Assembly: GCA_934294885.1 (NCBI GenBank)
Contig: CAKRAK010000009.1
Location: 1 to 64,000 of the forward strand
Length of the DNA: 64,000 nt
Origin: an uncultured Lachnospiraceae bacterium
Lineage (GTDB): Bacteria; Bacillota; Clostridia; Lachnospirales; Lachnospiraceae
Direction of reading: 5' to 3'
A program made the position numbers and the translations under genes. This document shows, piece after piece, positions 51,201 to 59,855 of the stretch. Within the stretch, counting starts at the first letter, position 1. Every line of letters starts with the position of its first letter. The notes under the pieces were generated by a model. That model had not been told where the DNA came from and did not search any database. It was given only the letters and a program-made list of their open reading frames with translations.

Positions 51201-52122
51201 GATTTTTAACATCATCCTTATAATGATTTCTGATATTTTTTACCTTCTCTGCAAGCTCCTTATCATAGGTTCCGTCCTTTCCCCGTCCGATATTTGTGAA
51301 TTTCTCTTTAGTCAACTCATGATAATTTGTATAGGTTTTGGAATTGATGATATCATCCAGCAATGTAACATCGGATAATAACGCTTTTTCCATATAAAAA
51401 GGACCATCTATTCCCCTTGCGATATTAAGTGCTTCCAAAATCTGATCCTTTATTCGGCATGCCGTATTTTTTAATTCATTAAAATAATGCATAACATAGG
51501 AAAGGCTCATAAATTCCTGTTCGGAAGTAATACATAAATCCTTCTTTGCCTGTTCAATCCAAAGCTCCGGTCTTGGAAAACTGCTGCTGACATCATAAAC
51601 CGTCTTGATATAAACCTCTAAACTCTCATCCGATTTATCTCCGCAAAAGGCTTCCGAAAACTCCGCAAAACCGGGGTTTTCCTTATAATACTTCTCAATG
51701 ACGCTTTTCATCACCTCATCCCGCAATAAAGCCAGCTCTCCCATCTCACCAATGCGAATATTAGGATCCATTCCAATATCGTAAAAATGTTCTTTGACCA
51801 CCTTATAGCAAAAACTGTCTATAGTCAAAATGTTCGCCTGGTTTAACAAGTGCAGCTGTTTCTGAATATGCTGATTTTCCGGGTGTTTTTCTATAATTGT
51901 CTCCATCGCACGACGTATCTTATCCTTCATCTGGGATGCCGCAGCCTTTGTAAAGGTTACAACCAGAAGTTCATTAATATCAATGGGATTTTCTGCATCC
52001 GTAACCATCTGTATAATCCGTTCCACTAATACAGCCGTCTTACCTGAACCCGCCGCAGCACTTACCAGCAAATTACAATTTTTCGCTTCAATAATCTTTT
52101 TCTGATCACTTGTCCACTGCAT
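48280..52122 (-). CDS. addA: ATP-dependent helicase/nuclease subunit A (AddA)
   Basis: Large subunit of the AddAB enzyme that processes DNA double-strand ends for recombination, the Firmicutes counterpart of RecBCD. At 1280 residues it has UvrD-type helicase motifs (Walker A AAAGSGKTAVLVERI with Lys28; FMVGDVKQSIYSFRMA; MSIHKSKGLEFPVVFVAG; FYVALTRAKEKL) and a C-terminal RecB-like nuclease (VDVYFEE then LVDYKTDR). GGAGATG precedes the ATG, and the start overlaps the end of addB by 17 bp, indicating coupling. Confidence 0.97.
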   Translation of the reverse strand: MQWTSDQKKIIEAKNCNLLVSAAAGSGKTAVLVERIIQMVTDAENPIDINELLVVTFTKAAASQMKDKIRRAMETIIEKHPENQHIQKQLHLLNQANILTIDSFCYKVVKEHFYDIGMDPNIRIGEMGELALLRDEVMKSVIEKYYKENPGFAEFSEAFCGDKSDESLEVYIKTVYDVSSSFPRPELWIEQAKKDLCITSEQEFMSLSYVMHYFNELKNTACRIKDQILEALNIARGIDGPFYMEKALLSDVTLLDDIINSKTYTNYHELTKEKFTNIGRGKDGTYDKELAEKVKNIRNHYKDDVKNLLKVFQVPIDQVLEQMKEQSKMLIALLDATEEFRSEFLAQKLEKNILEFSDVEHFALQILCKGYDKDGQPVPSRIGSELSEEFYEIMIDEYQDSNYLQEAILRCVSKVPYHHNNIFMVGDVKQSIYSFRMARPDLFMEKYHTYKGDESADNRKLLLKNNFRSRKNVLEGINYIFYQIMGADLGGIDYTGEEALVPSRQFEGYEEDCVELLMGESKNFDIQMAESGSSQGALYVAQKDETLDENLEDIGKKELEATMIANRIDSLFGKNGENVYQVTDDDTGKMRDVSYRDIVILLRAPSGFGDVFSEILMNRGIPVRIQNETGYLDTVEIHQILSLLRAVDNPYNEVELVASLRGFFGKFTEEDLTKMILKKRELEAVREVKLHIYDFMGEMVSRSGLDADFFKQWSLQDKALYEKCRAYTDLFDEITEKIQYMSISQVIQWLFYQKDYYYYVQALPQGAERIRNLDLFMDEVLHFEQSNCQGLFDFLRYIDEIIEKKISLGGDPSMDCDEDVVRIMSIHKSKGLEFPVVFVAGMGKQFNLRDTKERLIVHSDYYLGAKYVNTKKRCGNDSFSRQVFASLMKTESIAEELRIFYVALTRAKEKLIMTGVVPDIPKLIHRYDSIAGVTEEKLGFAYVRSANSYMDLVVAAMIRNRVFHDAMEQVRPRYDEKNETFITADYECNTFFQKTEFDFKVRINDYYQIAVQHVLGQKEDDDFRKNQIQIWKKGDNVRKAEYEKALSYKYPNLKMTMQKSKLSVTEIKRMYELSDDVEVIRWNRPLEQKQRIPIPEFMKGKNDLPAALKGTYIHKIMELLDFKGVQSKDDIIGFYEENISKRFPEIKAEEILPIVKIQHFLSSDLGMRMKAADEKGKLHKEQRFVVGVPVEKIYPTDEPVTQKDTVVVQGIVDVYFEEGDAFVLVDYKTDRLMPGEEDMLVKRYYTQMQYYKDTLEQLTGKTVKETYLYSFSLDKEIRIL

Positions 52123-55100
52123 CCGAATTCATCTCCTTTCCATAATGTAACACCTGATTTTTGGCATCTCCATCACTGATTTTGGGCTGCACTCTGTAAC
52201 GATTTCCTCCCAATCCGGGTTCAAATCTGCATATGCTTTTATAATCACAATAATTACATGGGCACGCATATTCTCCTTTTTCCGGATTCATACTAATTTG
52301 TCCATGGATAATTTCTTTTCCGATATCCATCATTTTATCACGAACAAAAGATGAAATATTGTTTAGCTCATCTGTTGAAACCAAGGATCTGTTCTGTGCG
52401 GATAATTCCCCATTCTGCTTGTATTTAACCGGACTTACCTCTCCTGTCATTCCATCCATCAAATCCCTGCAGGTTTCATCCACATTTGCAAGACCGGTTA
52501 GTTTACTGTTTTCCACCCTTGCCTTTTCAATCCGGGAATCCTCCTGTTCCTCTATAATCTTATCCTGCATGTGATAATAATACATACCGGTGGGAATCAC
52601 GTTTTTTTCAGGATACTGACGCTCCAGTAATTCCTTCATGACACTCATATATACTGCCAGCTGCAGCTGTTTTCCCTCATAAACAGACAAATAATCAATA
52701 TCCTTTTCTCCTGATTTATAGTCAATAATTTTAAAATATACGGAATCCTTTGTCTCTTTTATGTCTACACGGTCCACTACACCCTTTAATTCCATATATA
52801 TGTCATCCTCCAACGCCATTCGAATATACTTCAATTTGTCCTTCGGCGAAAATTCCTTTTCAAAATATGCAGGCTCCATATTTCCCTTTTCCACATGCCG
52901 GCACAGATTATCAATACTTCGTTTTGCCACACGGATTAACACATCCAGCTGATGTCTGTTTCGATAATCACTGTCAAATATCGTCTCATTCTCCCGTTTG
53001 GCAGACTCAACCGTCAACTGTTCTACCAATTCATCTCTCTGTTCCTTTGTCATATCACTAACTCTTAATTTCCGTTCTCTTAAGGAAGCAAAAAACAACT
53101 CCATTACTTCATGTAGAATAGTTCCGATATTATTGCTTTCAACCTTGTATTCCTCCCGCTTTTTAATCTTCAATCCATATTGCAGGAAAAATGCAAAAGC
53201 ACAGCGGGAAAAGCTTTCCAGCTTTGAGACACTGTAAAGCATTTGATTACCGTATAACCCCTTAATCAGGTCATCCCGAAGATATTCCGGCGTATTTTGA
53301 TACAAATACCCATCTATTATATTCTTTAAGTCATCTCCGTATCGTTCTTCCATAATATGATAAAGGGAGGTATCCATCCGTCGCTGCCCCATAACCATAT
53401 GGGAAAAATCCTCAAGCAATTGATTTCTCGACACTGCATTTTCCCATGATAAATCTTCACAATCCATTAACTTTATATTAGGAAACATAGCAAGGATCTG
53501 ATTCAGATAGTAGGATGGTCTTACCTCATTTCCCTTTTGATCCGTTCTGTGAAAGCAAAAATATACCTCCTCACCGGCTTTCGTAACCTGTAAGTAAAAG
53601 GCATACTGCTGCATAAAAAGATTTTCCATGGAATCCGGTGCGATATTAATATCAAGGGACTGCAATGTTTTTCTGTCTTTGTCCAATAAAATGCTGCCTT
53701 CCCCAGACAACTTCGGCAGCAGACCATCATTTACTCCAACAACAAACAGCACTTTTATATCATGAAGTCTGGTTCTTTCCAAATCGCCAATCACAACCTG
53801 ATCCAAAGTAGACGGAATAATACCTAACTGCATGGTTTCAAGCCCCGCCCCAAGCATCCTGGCAAGTTCATTTCTGCTTATGATTTCATCCCCGAGAATA
53901 TCTACGGTCTTGTCAAGGAGTTCAATCCATTTTCCATATATCTGACGATATACATCTGCCTCTCTTAACATGCCCTTTTGTTCAAACTCAAGGCTCCGGC
54001 CATTCAGATTTTCCGCTACATGATGAGCACAAATAAACCGATACAAGCCTTCTATATACGCCTTTCCCGAAGCCCTTTCTTTTTTGAAAACGACAGATAA
54101 ATCCTCCATATCTTCCATAAATTTTTTCCGGATTGTATTCAGTCTTTTTAAGCCTTTCACTCCACCGCGGAAGGGCTGACTCCATCGTTTAAAGCCTCTG
54201 ATTCCGTACTTGATCACATAATTTTCCAATTCAAAAATATCCGTCATTGGTATATTTAAAATACCGGTTTTCAAAAAGGAAAAAACGCTTTTATAAGAAA
54301 AATCCGTTTTGTATAACTCAAACAATAACCGCACCAGTTCGGACATGGGATTGTGAACCAAGGGTTCATTGTAATCCATGAAATAGGGAATTTCCATCTG
54401 CTCCATATAATGCTTTGCATCATATAATATTCCTGATATATCATTGGTTATAATGGCAAAATCCCGGTATCGATATCCCTTGCCTGCCACGTATGCTTTA
54501 ATCTGATTTGCAACAAAAGCCAGCTCTCCTCCGGGAGACTTTGCAGTAATACCATGAATATCATGAATTTCGCTGTTGCAGACGACAGTCGGAAACCGAA
54601 ACAAATGCTGTTCCAAATGACAGATGCCGGCAGCATTTTTTAGTCGGTAATTTTCCTTCATTAAAACATGAGGTAATATCGTCACCTGATGCTTTGCAGC
54701 AAGATAACACAGCTTGTCATATTCCCGCTTACAAGCAGAAAATAATTCCTGCTCACCGTAGTCATTATTTCCAATCACATCCTCGGATATCGTAAAAGAA
54801 ATCCGGATATCACACCCAAGCTTTAAAAGCTCCTCCAACACCCCATATTGAATCGGAGTAAAGCCGGAAAATCCATCCATATAAATCATTGCATCCTTTA
54901 ATATCCGGGATTGTTCCGCAACCTCTGTAAGCAAACTCAGCACCTGCTCCGCCACCATATATTGATCAGACAAATATTCTGAGAAGGCATTAAAAATCAG
55001 CTGCAAATCTTTCATCTTGTAATATAAACCTGTATTAGGATCCAATGATTGTATTGCCTTATCTAAAGCAGCTCCCTGTAACTGATATTGATAAAATTCC

Positions 55101-55480
55101 GATATCATTTTTTTAATTTCTTCTATAAATCCTGGCTTATCCCCGCAATTTTTATAAAATCCAAGCTGTTCATTTACAGAGCCCAGTACTCTTCGGATTA
55201 CCATGCTTTTTCCGTAATCATCCAGTATATCATTTGTTTTTATTCCCAGTTCATCAAATACCATAAAGGATAATCTGGTAAAACTAAGAATGGAAATATC
55301 CATGGTTCCACCATTAGGATGACGCTTTACCATCTCCTGTTCTGCCGACATATTAGACTGTTCCGGTAAAATATATAAAATCGGTCTATGATCTGCTTTC
55401 ATGGATTCCCGAATCATTTCCTCGTATATATACGAAGTTTTTCCTGTGCCGCTTCCACCGATTATAAATTGAATTGCCAT
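52106..55480 (-). CDS. addB: ATP-dependent helicase/nuclease subunit B (AddB)
   Basis: Partner of AddA, 1124 residues. The N-terminal Walker A (GGSGTGKTS, Lys14) heads an inactive-helicase-like body that scans for the regulatory recombination hotspot. The C-terminal nuclease has IIDYKSGEKD. The four Fe-S-cluster cysteines seen in this family are accounted for by one in SRCAFAFFL and three in CNYCDYKSIC near the end. GGAGG precedes the ATG. First gene of addB-addA. Confidence 0.96.
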   Translation of the reverse strand: MAIQFIIGGSGTGKTSYIYEEMIRESMKADHRPILYILPEQSNMSAEQEMVKRHPNGGTMDISILSFTRLSFMVFDELGIKTNDILDDYGKSMVIRRVLGSVNEQLGFYKNCGDKPGFIEEIKKMISEFYQYQLQGAALDKAIQSLDPNTGLYYKMKDLQLIFNAFSEYLSDQYMVAEQVLSLLTEVAEQSRILKDAMIYMDGFSGFTPIQYGVLEELLKLGCDIRISFTISEDVIGNNDYGEQELFSACKREYDKLCYLAAKHQVTILPHVLMKENYRLKNAAGICHLEQHLFRFPTVVCNSEIHDIHGITAKSPGGELAFVANQIKAYVAGKGYRYRDFAIITNDISGILYDAKHYMEQMEIPYFMDYNEPLVHNPMSELVRLLFELYKTDFSYKSVFSFLKTGILNIPMTDIFELENYVIKYGIRGFKRWSQPFRGGVKGLKRLNTIRKKFMEDMEDLSVVFKKERASGKAYIEGLYRFICAHHVAENLNGRSLEFEQKGMLREADVYRQIYGKWIELLDKTVDILGDEIISRNELARMLGAGLETMQLGIIPSTLDQVVIGDLERTRLHDIKVLFVVGVNDGLLPKLSGEGSILLDKDRKTLQSLDINIAPDSMENLFMQQYAFYLQVTKAGEEVYFCFHRTDQKGNEVRPSYYLNQILAMFPNIKLMDCEDLSWENAVSRNQLLEDFSHMVMGQRRMDTSLYHIMEERYGDDLKNIIDGYLYQNTPEYLRDDLIKGLYGNQMLYSVSKLESFSRCAFAFFLQYGLKIKKREEYKVESNNIGTILHEVMELFFASLRERKLRVSDMTKEQRDELVEQLTVESAKRENETIFDSDYRNRHQLDVLIRVAKRSIDNLCRHVEKGNMEPAYFEKEFSPKDKLKYIRMALEDDIYMELKGVVDRVDIKETKDSVYFKIIDYKSGEKDIDYLSVYEGKQLQLAVYMSVMKELLERQYPEKNVIPTGMYYYHMQDKIIEEQEDSRIEKARVENSKLTGLANVDETCRDLMDGMTGEVSPVKYKQNGELSAQNRSLVSTDELNNISSFVRDKMMDIGKEIIHGQISMNPEKGEYACPCNYCDYKSICRFEPGLGGNRYRVQPKISDGDAKNQVLHYGKEMNSDAVDK

Positions 55481-55527
55481 CTTTTTCCTCCTTCCTGTTT
55501 TCTAATGAAAAAACATCTGTTCCTACT

Positions 55528-55567
55528 AAAAAAGTACTCATGATGCAATCTGCTGCATGAGCACTTC
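55528..55567 (-). terminator. Terminator after the GGDEF gene
   Basis: AAGTGCTCATGCAGCA and TGCATCATGAGTACTT arms with small mismatches are followed by TTTTTAG on the minus strand, immediately after the stop codon at 55571 and before addB. Confidence 0.75.
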
Positions 55568-55570
55568 TTT

Positions 55571-57871
55571 TTATCTGTTTATATGTTTTCTTCTTTTTTC
55601 CCCATAAAGACGTTCATCCGCAAAATCAAGCTTATCGTAAAGATTAATCTCAGATGTACACTCAAATTGACAGATACCGGTACTCATCTCAATCGGATAC
55701 GGTTTACCACAGTTTTCATTATGACGAAGTGTTACTTCCTCAATCCTGCGTTTCACAATATTTTCGTAATCTGCTACCCCTACCATGGCAAATACAACGA
55801 ACTCATCTCCACCGTATCGTCCGATTACATCTGTATCCCGGAATGCTTCCCTCAAAATCTGGGCAATCTCCCGCAAGGCAAAATCTCCCTCATCATGACC
55901 ATACTTATCATTAATTGTTTTCAGGTTATCCATATCCGCATATACGATTAAAGCCTGCTTTCCGAAATTCTTTTTATTTAATATTGCATTCTTTGCGTAT
56001 TCCAAAAATCCACGGCGATTATTTAATCCGGTTAATTCATCTGTCTTGGCAATTTCATCCAACAATACATTATTTTTCTTTATCACCTGTAAATTAATCT
56101 CCAGATTTCTTTGGATTTCCTGTTGTTTTTCCAATAAAACAAAGGATTTCATAACAGCCGACAGCTGATATGTTACCGGTGCCACATTATGAAAATTCTC
56201 ATAATCTACTTCCGATAAAAGCAAGCCATACAGATTCTCTCCTGAAAACAATGGACTTAGCACCATCGTCTTTCTGTGATTACCGCTCATGTATTCGTGA
56301 TTATATATATCCTCTGTTGAAATCAATTGTTTTTCAAGCGGCAGTGGAAATGCCCCCTTGGCGTTGCCATATGCCCGGAACAAAATCTTTTTGGGCGGAA
56401 TAAATTCTTCTCCCCGTTTATGGCAGATTGGCTCCTGAAAAGTATATAAATAACTGCTTTTTATTCCTACATCCCGTAAATCCACCAATATACTTTCAAA
56501 CGGAACTTCACTGTCATTTTCCCTCATCAGAACTCCCACCGTCATATTGTTAATTAAATATGCCATCTTTTCCATACCTGCCTGCTGATTCTGAACAAGC
56601 TGACAGTTAGAAATTGCAAGACTCCGATACATTTTAGAAAATAATTTCATCAAGCGGACACGATCAAAAGGATTTACAAGAATCTGTTCAAATCCGCTTT
56701 GTAATGACTGTAACAAATTAAACAATAATTCTACTGTTGTATACTGAAAAATGGATTCTTTTATGATTTGGGAAAACAGCACCTCTACATCATTTTCATA
56801 TTTGAAAAATTTTGTGGATTTAACCATATCCGCCATTAACTTAACCAATACAGCAAGATCATCCTTTAACTGCTGCAAAACACTGGAATTCATATAGTCT
56901 CCAAACAGATAGGAATCAATTTTTTCCATCTGGATCCCCTCTTTTGAAAGCAGAGAACCAAAGCCCAATTTTTCCAATAAATTATCACAATCAAAACTGT
57001 GACAGCCGCAAGAAGAACGCTTTACAAAATGCGTATCAATCTCTATATCACCAATGGTTCCTGTTTCAAGGAATTTCTCCGCCCGGGTAATTGCCTGATA
57101 TGCCAGCTCAGCAGCATTGGCTTCCACCGTCGTCAACGGTGGATTCAGCATGGCAGAAAAAACAGAATTATCAAAGCTGACAACCTTCATATCCGTTCCG
57201 ATTTCGATTCCCATCTTCTCCATTGCCCAATATCCACCTTTTGCCATCCTGTCATTTGCAAAGGCAATACCCTCCATCTCTGGATTATCCTCTATAAACC
57301 GATAAATTTGTTTTTCCGTACTTTCCTCAAAATTACCATATATTACATACTGATCTCTATATGGAATTCCTGCCTCCCGCAAAGCATCTTTATAAACAGT
57401 CAGACGCTCCATGGCATCTACATTGGTCTGGGGACCACTCACAAAACCAAGTTTTGTCACTCCATGCTCCTGAATCAGATGATTGATTGCCTCCCGGAAC
57501 CCCACCTTATTATCGAAGATTACGGAAGTATATCCATCCATTCTTGTATATAATAAGACAATCGGTATATCCAGATATCGTTTCAGGAATGCAACACGAT
57601 CCTCCAACTCAATACGGCCTCCGATCGTTCCCATCATAATATACAAAACATCAATCTGATTTTTTGAAACAAACTGAAATATGGTATTATACTGATATTC
57701 ATATTTCAAATGGTCAGTGGAAATAATATCAGCATCCAGATAACCACCTGCATATACATACATGTTCGCATCAATTGCAATTGCACCAAGATGTGCCCCC
57801 TTACACGCCTCATCTGTAAATACTGCATCCAACGAATCCACAAATAAGCCAATATTCAAACGCTTACTCAT
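55571..57871 (-). CDS. LacI-type ligand-binding domain fused to a diguanylate cyclase (GGDEF)
   Basis: A 766-residue soluble protein with no signal peptide or membrane segment. Residues 1-~290 form a periplasmic-binding-protein-like domain of LacI-regulator type (LNIGLFVDSLDAV, FVSGPQTNVDAMERLTVYKDAL, AFANDRMAKGGYWAMEKMGI, VVSFDNSVFSAMLNPPLTTV), without a DNA-binding helix-turn-helix. A helical middle region with a Cys cluster (SSCGCHSFDC) and a possible GAF-like part follows. The C-terminal GGDEF domain has an intact GGDEF (687-691) and an RxxD inhibitory site (678-681). It probably makes cyclic di-GMP in response to an intracellular ligand. AAGGAGAA precedes the ATG. Confidence 0.88.
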   Translation of the reverse strand: MSKRLNIGLFVDSLDAVFTDEACKGAHLGAIAIDANMYVYAGGYLDADIISTDHLKYEYQYNTIFQFVSKNQIDVLYIMMGTIGGRIELEDRVAFLKRYLDIPIVLLYTRMDGYTSVIFDNKVGFREAINHLIQEHGVTKLGFVSGPQTNVDAMERLTVYKDALREAGIPYRDQYVIYGNFEESTEKQIYRFIEDNPEMEGIAFANDRMAKGGYWAMEKMGIEIGTDMKVVSFDNSVFSAMLNPPLTTVEANAAELAYQAITRAEKFLETGTIGDIEIDTHFVKRSSCGCHSFDCDNLLEKLGFGSLLSKEGIQMEKIDSYLFGDYMNSSVLQQLKDDLAVLVKLMADMVKSTKFFKYENDVEVLFSQIIKESIFQYTTVELLFNLLQSLQSGFEQILVNPFDRVRLMKLFSKMYRSLAISNCQLVQNQQAGMEKMAYLINNMTVGVLMRENDSEVPFESILVDLRDVGIKSSYLYTFQEPICHKRGEEFIPPKKILFRAYGNAKGAFPLPLEKQLISTEDIYNHEYMSGNHRKTMVLSPLFSGENLYGLLLSEVDYENFHNVAPVTYQLSAVMKSFVLLEKQQEIQRNLEINLQVIKKNNVLLDEIAKTDELTGLNNRRGFLEYAKNAILNKKNFGKQALIVYADMDNLKTINDKYGHDEGDFALREIAQILREAFRDTDVIGRYGGDEFVVFAMVGVADYENIVKRRIEEVTLRHNENCGKPYPIEMSTGICQFECTSEINLYDKLDFADERLYGEKRRKHINR

Positions 57872-57935
57872 ACACTTCTCCTTTGTCTTCCCCTACACAA
57901 ATCTGTATAACAGTCTCCACATAATGTCCTATTGT

Positions 57936-58853
57936 TTATTTTAAAAATCCCTGTACAATCCGTTCCTCAGCCTCTGCTTCCGACAAGCCTAAGGTCATCA
58001 GCTTCAGCAATTGTTCCCCTGCAATTTTTCCAATTGCCGCTTCATGTACCAAAGAGGCTTCTACATTTTCAGCATTCAGCTGTGGAATTGCAAGAATCTT
58101 TGCATCATCCATAATAATACTGTCACATTCCGCATGTCCCTTACAGGCAGCCTTACCGTTAATACCCAATTGGATTTCCTGCCGGCTTTGATTTTTGGCA
58201 ACCCCACGACTTATGATATCACAATTACTTCCGTCTCCGTCTAAATCCACCATAATCTCTGCATAAGCATATTGGTCATCTGTCGTCATGATCTTATCAT
58301 GAATCACAAGAGAAGCTCCCTCTTTTAAATCTGCGGTGGTAATTCTTTTTGTATCATCCACACCTGCAATCTGTGCAGTCTCCAGTTCCATGTAAGAATT
58401 TTCTCCCAAATGAACAATCGTCTGCGGATTCATAACCCTTTTGCCTCTTCCGGTTCCCTCCCCATAATGTTTTTCAATGTAACGAACCTTACAGTTTTTC
58501 CCAACAAAAAAGGTATGGATTCCGTCATGCTGGCTATCTCCGTTCCCACAATTGGAAATTCCACAGCCGGCTATAATTGTCACATCACAATCATCTTCAA
58601 TAAAGAAATCATTGTAAACACATTCCTTTAACCCGCTTTCTGCAATAATAACGGGAATATGTACACTTTCTTTTTTAGTTCCTTTTTTAAATTTTATATC
58701 AATACCCGACTTATCCGTTTTTGAAATAATGTCAATATTAGCCGTTGTATTTCTGGCAATGCTTTTGCTGTCACTTCGAATATTATATGCACCCACAGGA
58801 AGGGCATCCAACTCCGCTACTTCCTTTAGCAAATTTTTTTGTATCTCGTTCAT
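57936..58853 (-). CDS. SufB/SufD-like Fe-S assembly scaffold (SmsB-like)
   Basis: A 305-residue SufBD-core protein, shorter than E. coli SufB (495). Residues equivalent to SufB's catalytic Cys405 and Glu434 appear present: AECDSIIMDD (Cys243) and VEASLVHEAAIGKIAGEQLL (His270, Glu271). It ends with the family's ...IVQGFLK. ATG at 58853 follows AGGAGG and overlaps nothing; an earlier GTG overlaps the sufC-like stop. Paired only with the SufC-like ATPase and with no sufS, sufU or sufD. This two-gene arrangement matches the minimal SMS (SufB/C-like) Fe-S system described for anaerobes. Confidence 0.88.
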   Translation of the reverse strand: MNEIQKNLLKEVAELDALPVGAYNIRSDSKSIARNTTANIDIISKTDKSGIDIKFKKGTKKESVHIPVIIAESGLKECVYNDFFIEDDCDVTIIAGCGISNCGNGDSQHDGIHTFFVGKNCKVRYIEKHYGEGTGRGKRVMNPQTIVHLGENSYMELETAQIAGVDDTKRITTADLKEGASLVIHDKIMTTDDQYAYAEIMVDLDGDGSNCDIISRGVAKNQSRQEIQLGINGKAACKGHAECDSIIMDDAKILAIPQLNAENVEASLVHEAAIGKIAGEQLLKLMTLGLSEAEAEERIVQGFLK

Positions 58854-58867
58854 ACATGCCTCCTGAT

Positions 58868-59533
58868 TCACTCTATTAATCCCTTTAACTCTTCATCCGA
58901 ATTTTCCAATATTCTTCCATCTTTTAAGTAGACAATCCGATCTGCAATTTTAAGGATTCTTTCCTGATGGCTGATAATCAAAATTCCACCGGAAATTTCC
59001 TTTTGCAGCTTTTCAAATAAAGAAATCAGATTCTGAAAACTCCACAAATCAATGCCGGCCTCCGGTTCATCAAATATCGACAGCTTTGCTCTTCTTAATA
59101 CCGTCATTGCAATCTCGATTCGCTTCATCTCACCACCGGAAAGCGTATCATTCAGTTCTCTGCGCAGATACTCCTCCGGGTTCAAGCCTACATCTCTTAA
59201 TGCATCATATACCAAATGCTTATCCTTTGAGACATTGGCAATATCCAATAAATCCTTTACCTGCAAGCCCTTAAATCTTACCGGCTGTTGAAATGCATAG
59301 CCGATTCCCTTTTGGGCTCTCTCGTCTATTGTTAATTCCGTAATATCTTCTCCGTCAAAAATAATTTTCCCTCCGGTTGGATGAACCAGACCCATGATTA
59401 TTTTTGCAAGGGTAGATTTACCACTTCCATTTGGTCCCGTAATCGCTATGAATTGATTTTCCAATGTCAAATTTACGTCCGTTAATATTTCCTTGCCTTC
59501 CACTTCATAGCAGATATTTTCTAATTGTAACAT
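58868..59533 (-). CDS. SufC-like ABC ATPase (SmsC-like)
   Basis: A 221-residue soluble ABC ATPase expected to drive the SufB-like scaffold next door. Walker A is GPNGSGKSTLAK, the signature is TLSGGEMKRIEIAMT and Walker B is LSIFDEPEAGID, followed by ILIISHQERIL. E. coli SufC is slightly longer (248). GGAGG precedes the ATG. First of two genes; a promoter (59603-59631) and a small hairpin (59564-59584) lie in its leader. Confidence 0.93.
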   Translation of the reverse strand: MLQLENICYEVEGKEILTDVNLTLENQFIAITGPNGSGKSTLAKIIMGLVHPTGGKIIFDGEDITELTIDERAQKGIGYAFQQPVRFKGLQVKDLLDIANVSKDKHLVYDALRDVGLNPEEYLRRELNDTLSGGEMKRIEIAMTVLRRAKLSIFDEPEAGIDLWSFQNLISLFEKLQKEISGGILIISHQERILKIADRIVYLKDGRILENSDEELKGLIE

Positions 59534-59855
59534 GTTACTGCCTCCGATATTCTATGTATATTCCTTTATTCAAAAGGAATAAAGAACTTTTTTGCCTATA
59601 TTATTTTACATGAACCACGAAAAAAAAGCAACATGATACCATTGTGGAAAATCCTTTTCAAATTTCCTCTTGCCAGTTAAAATGATGCTTGTTATACTTC
59701 TGTATGGTTACGGTTCAATATAAATCGTATCGTTCACATTAGAATAACATTAGACGAAGCGAAAGCGTGCCTGCGATATATCCATATTAAATTTGTACAA
59801 AAAATATTTCGCAATTACCGATTCGCTTTCACATTACAGAAAAAGGAGAAATACA
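59534..59855. other. Divergent spacer between the Fe-S genes and the PurF homologue
   Basis: A 322-bp AT-rich region without visible genes. It holds the minus-strand promoter at 59603-59631, a leader inverted repeat at 59564-59584, and an unassigned plus-strand promoter for the PurF homologue. A GAAAGCG (59769-59775 region) and a CGCTTTC (59824-59830 region) could pair over 50 bases. No PurR box or purine riboswitch was recognised. Confidence 0.45.
59603..59631 (-). promoter_or_regulatory. Promoter of the SufC/SufB-like pair
   Basis: TTGCTT (59631-59626) and TAAAAT (59608-59603) on the minus strand are separated by 17 bp. The leader then contains an 8-bp stem, CTTTATTC with GAATAAAG (59584-59564). 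Confidence 0.6.

Noticed and set aside
59640..59855. Possible purine riboswitch or PurR box before the PurF homologue
   Set aside because: No match to the purine aptamer core or to the CCGAAC-type PurBox was found. The only inverted bits are short and far apart.
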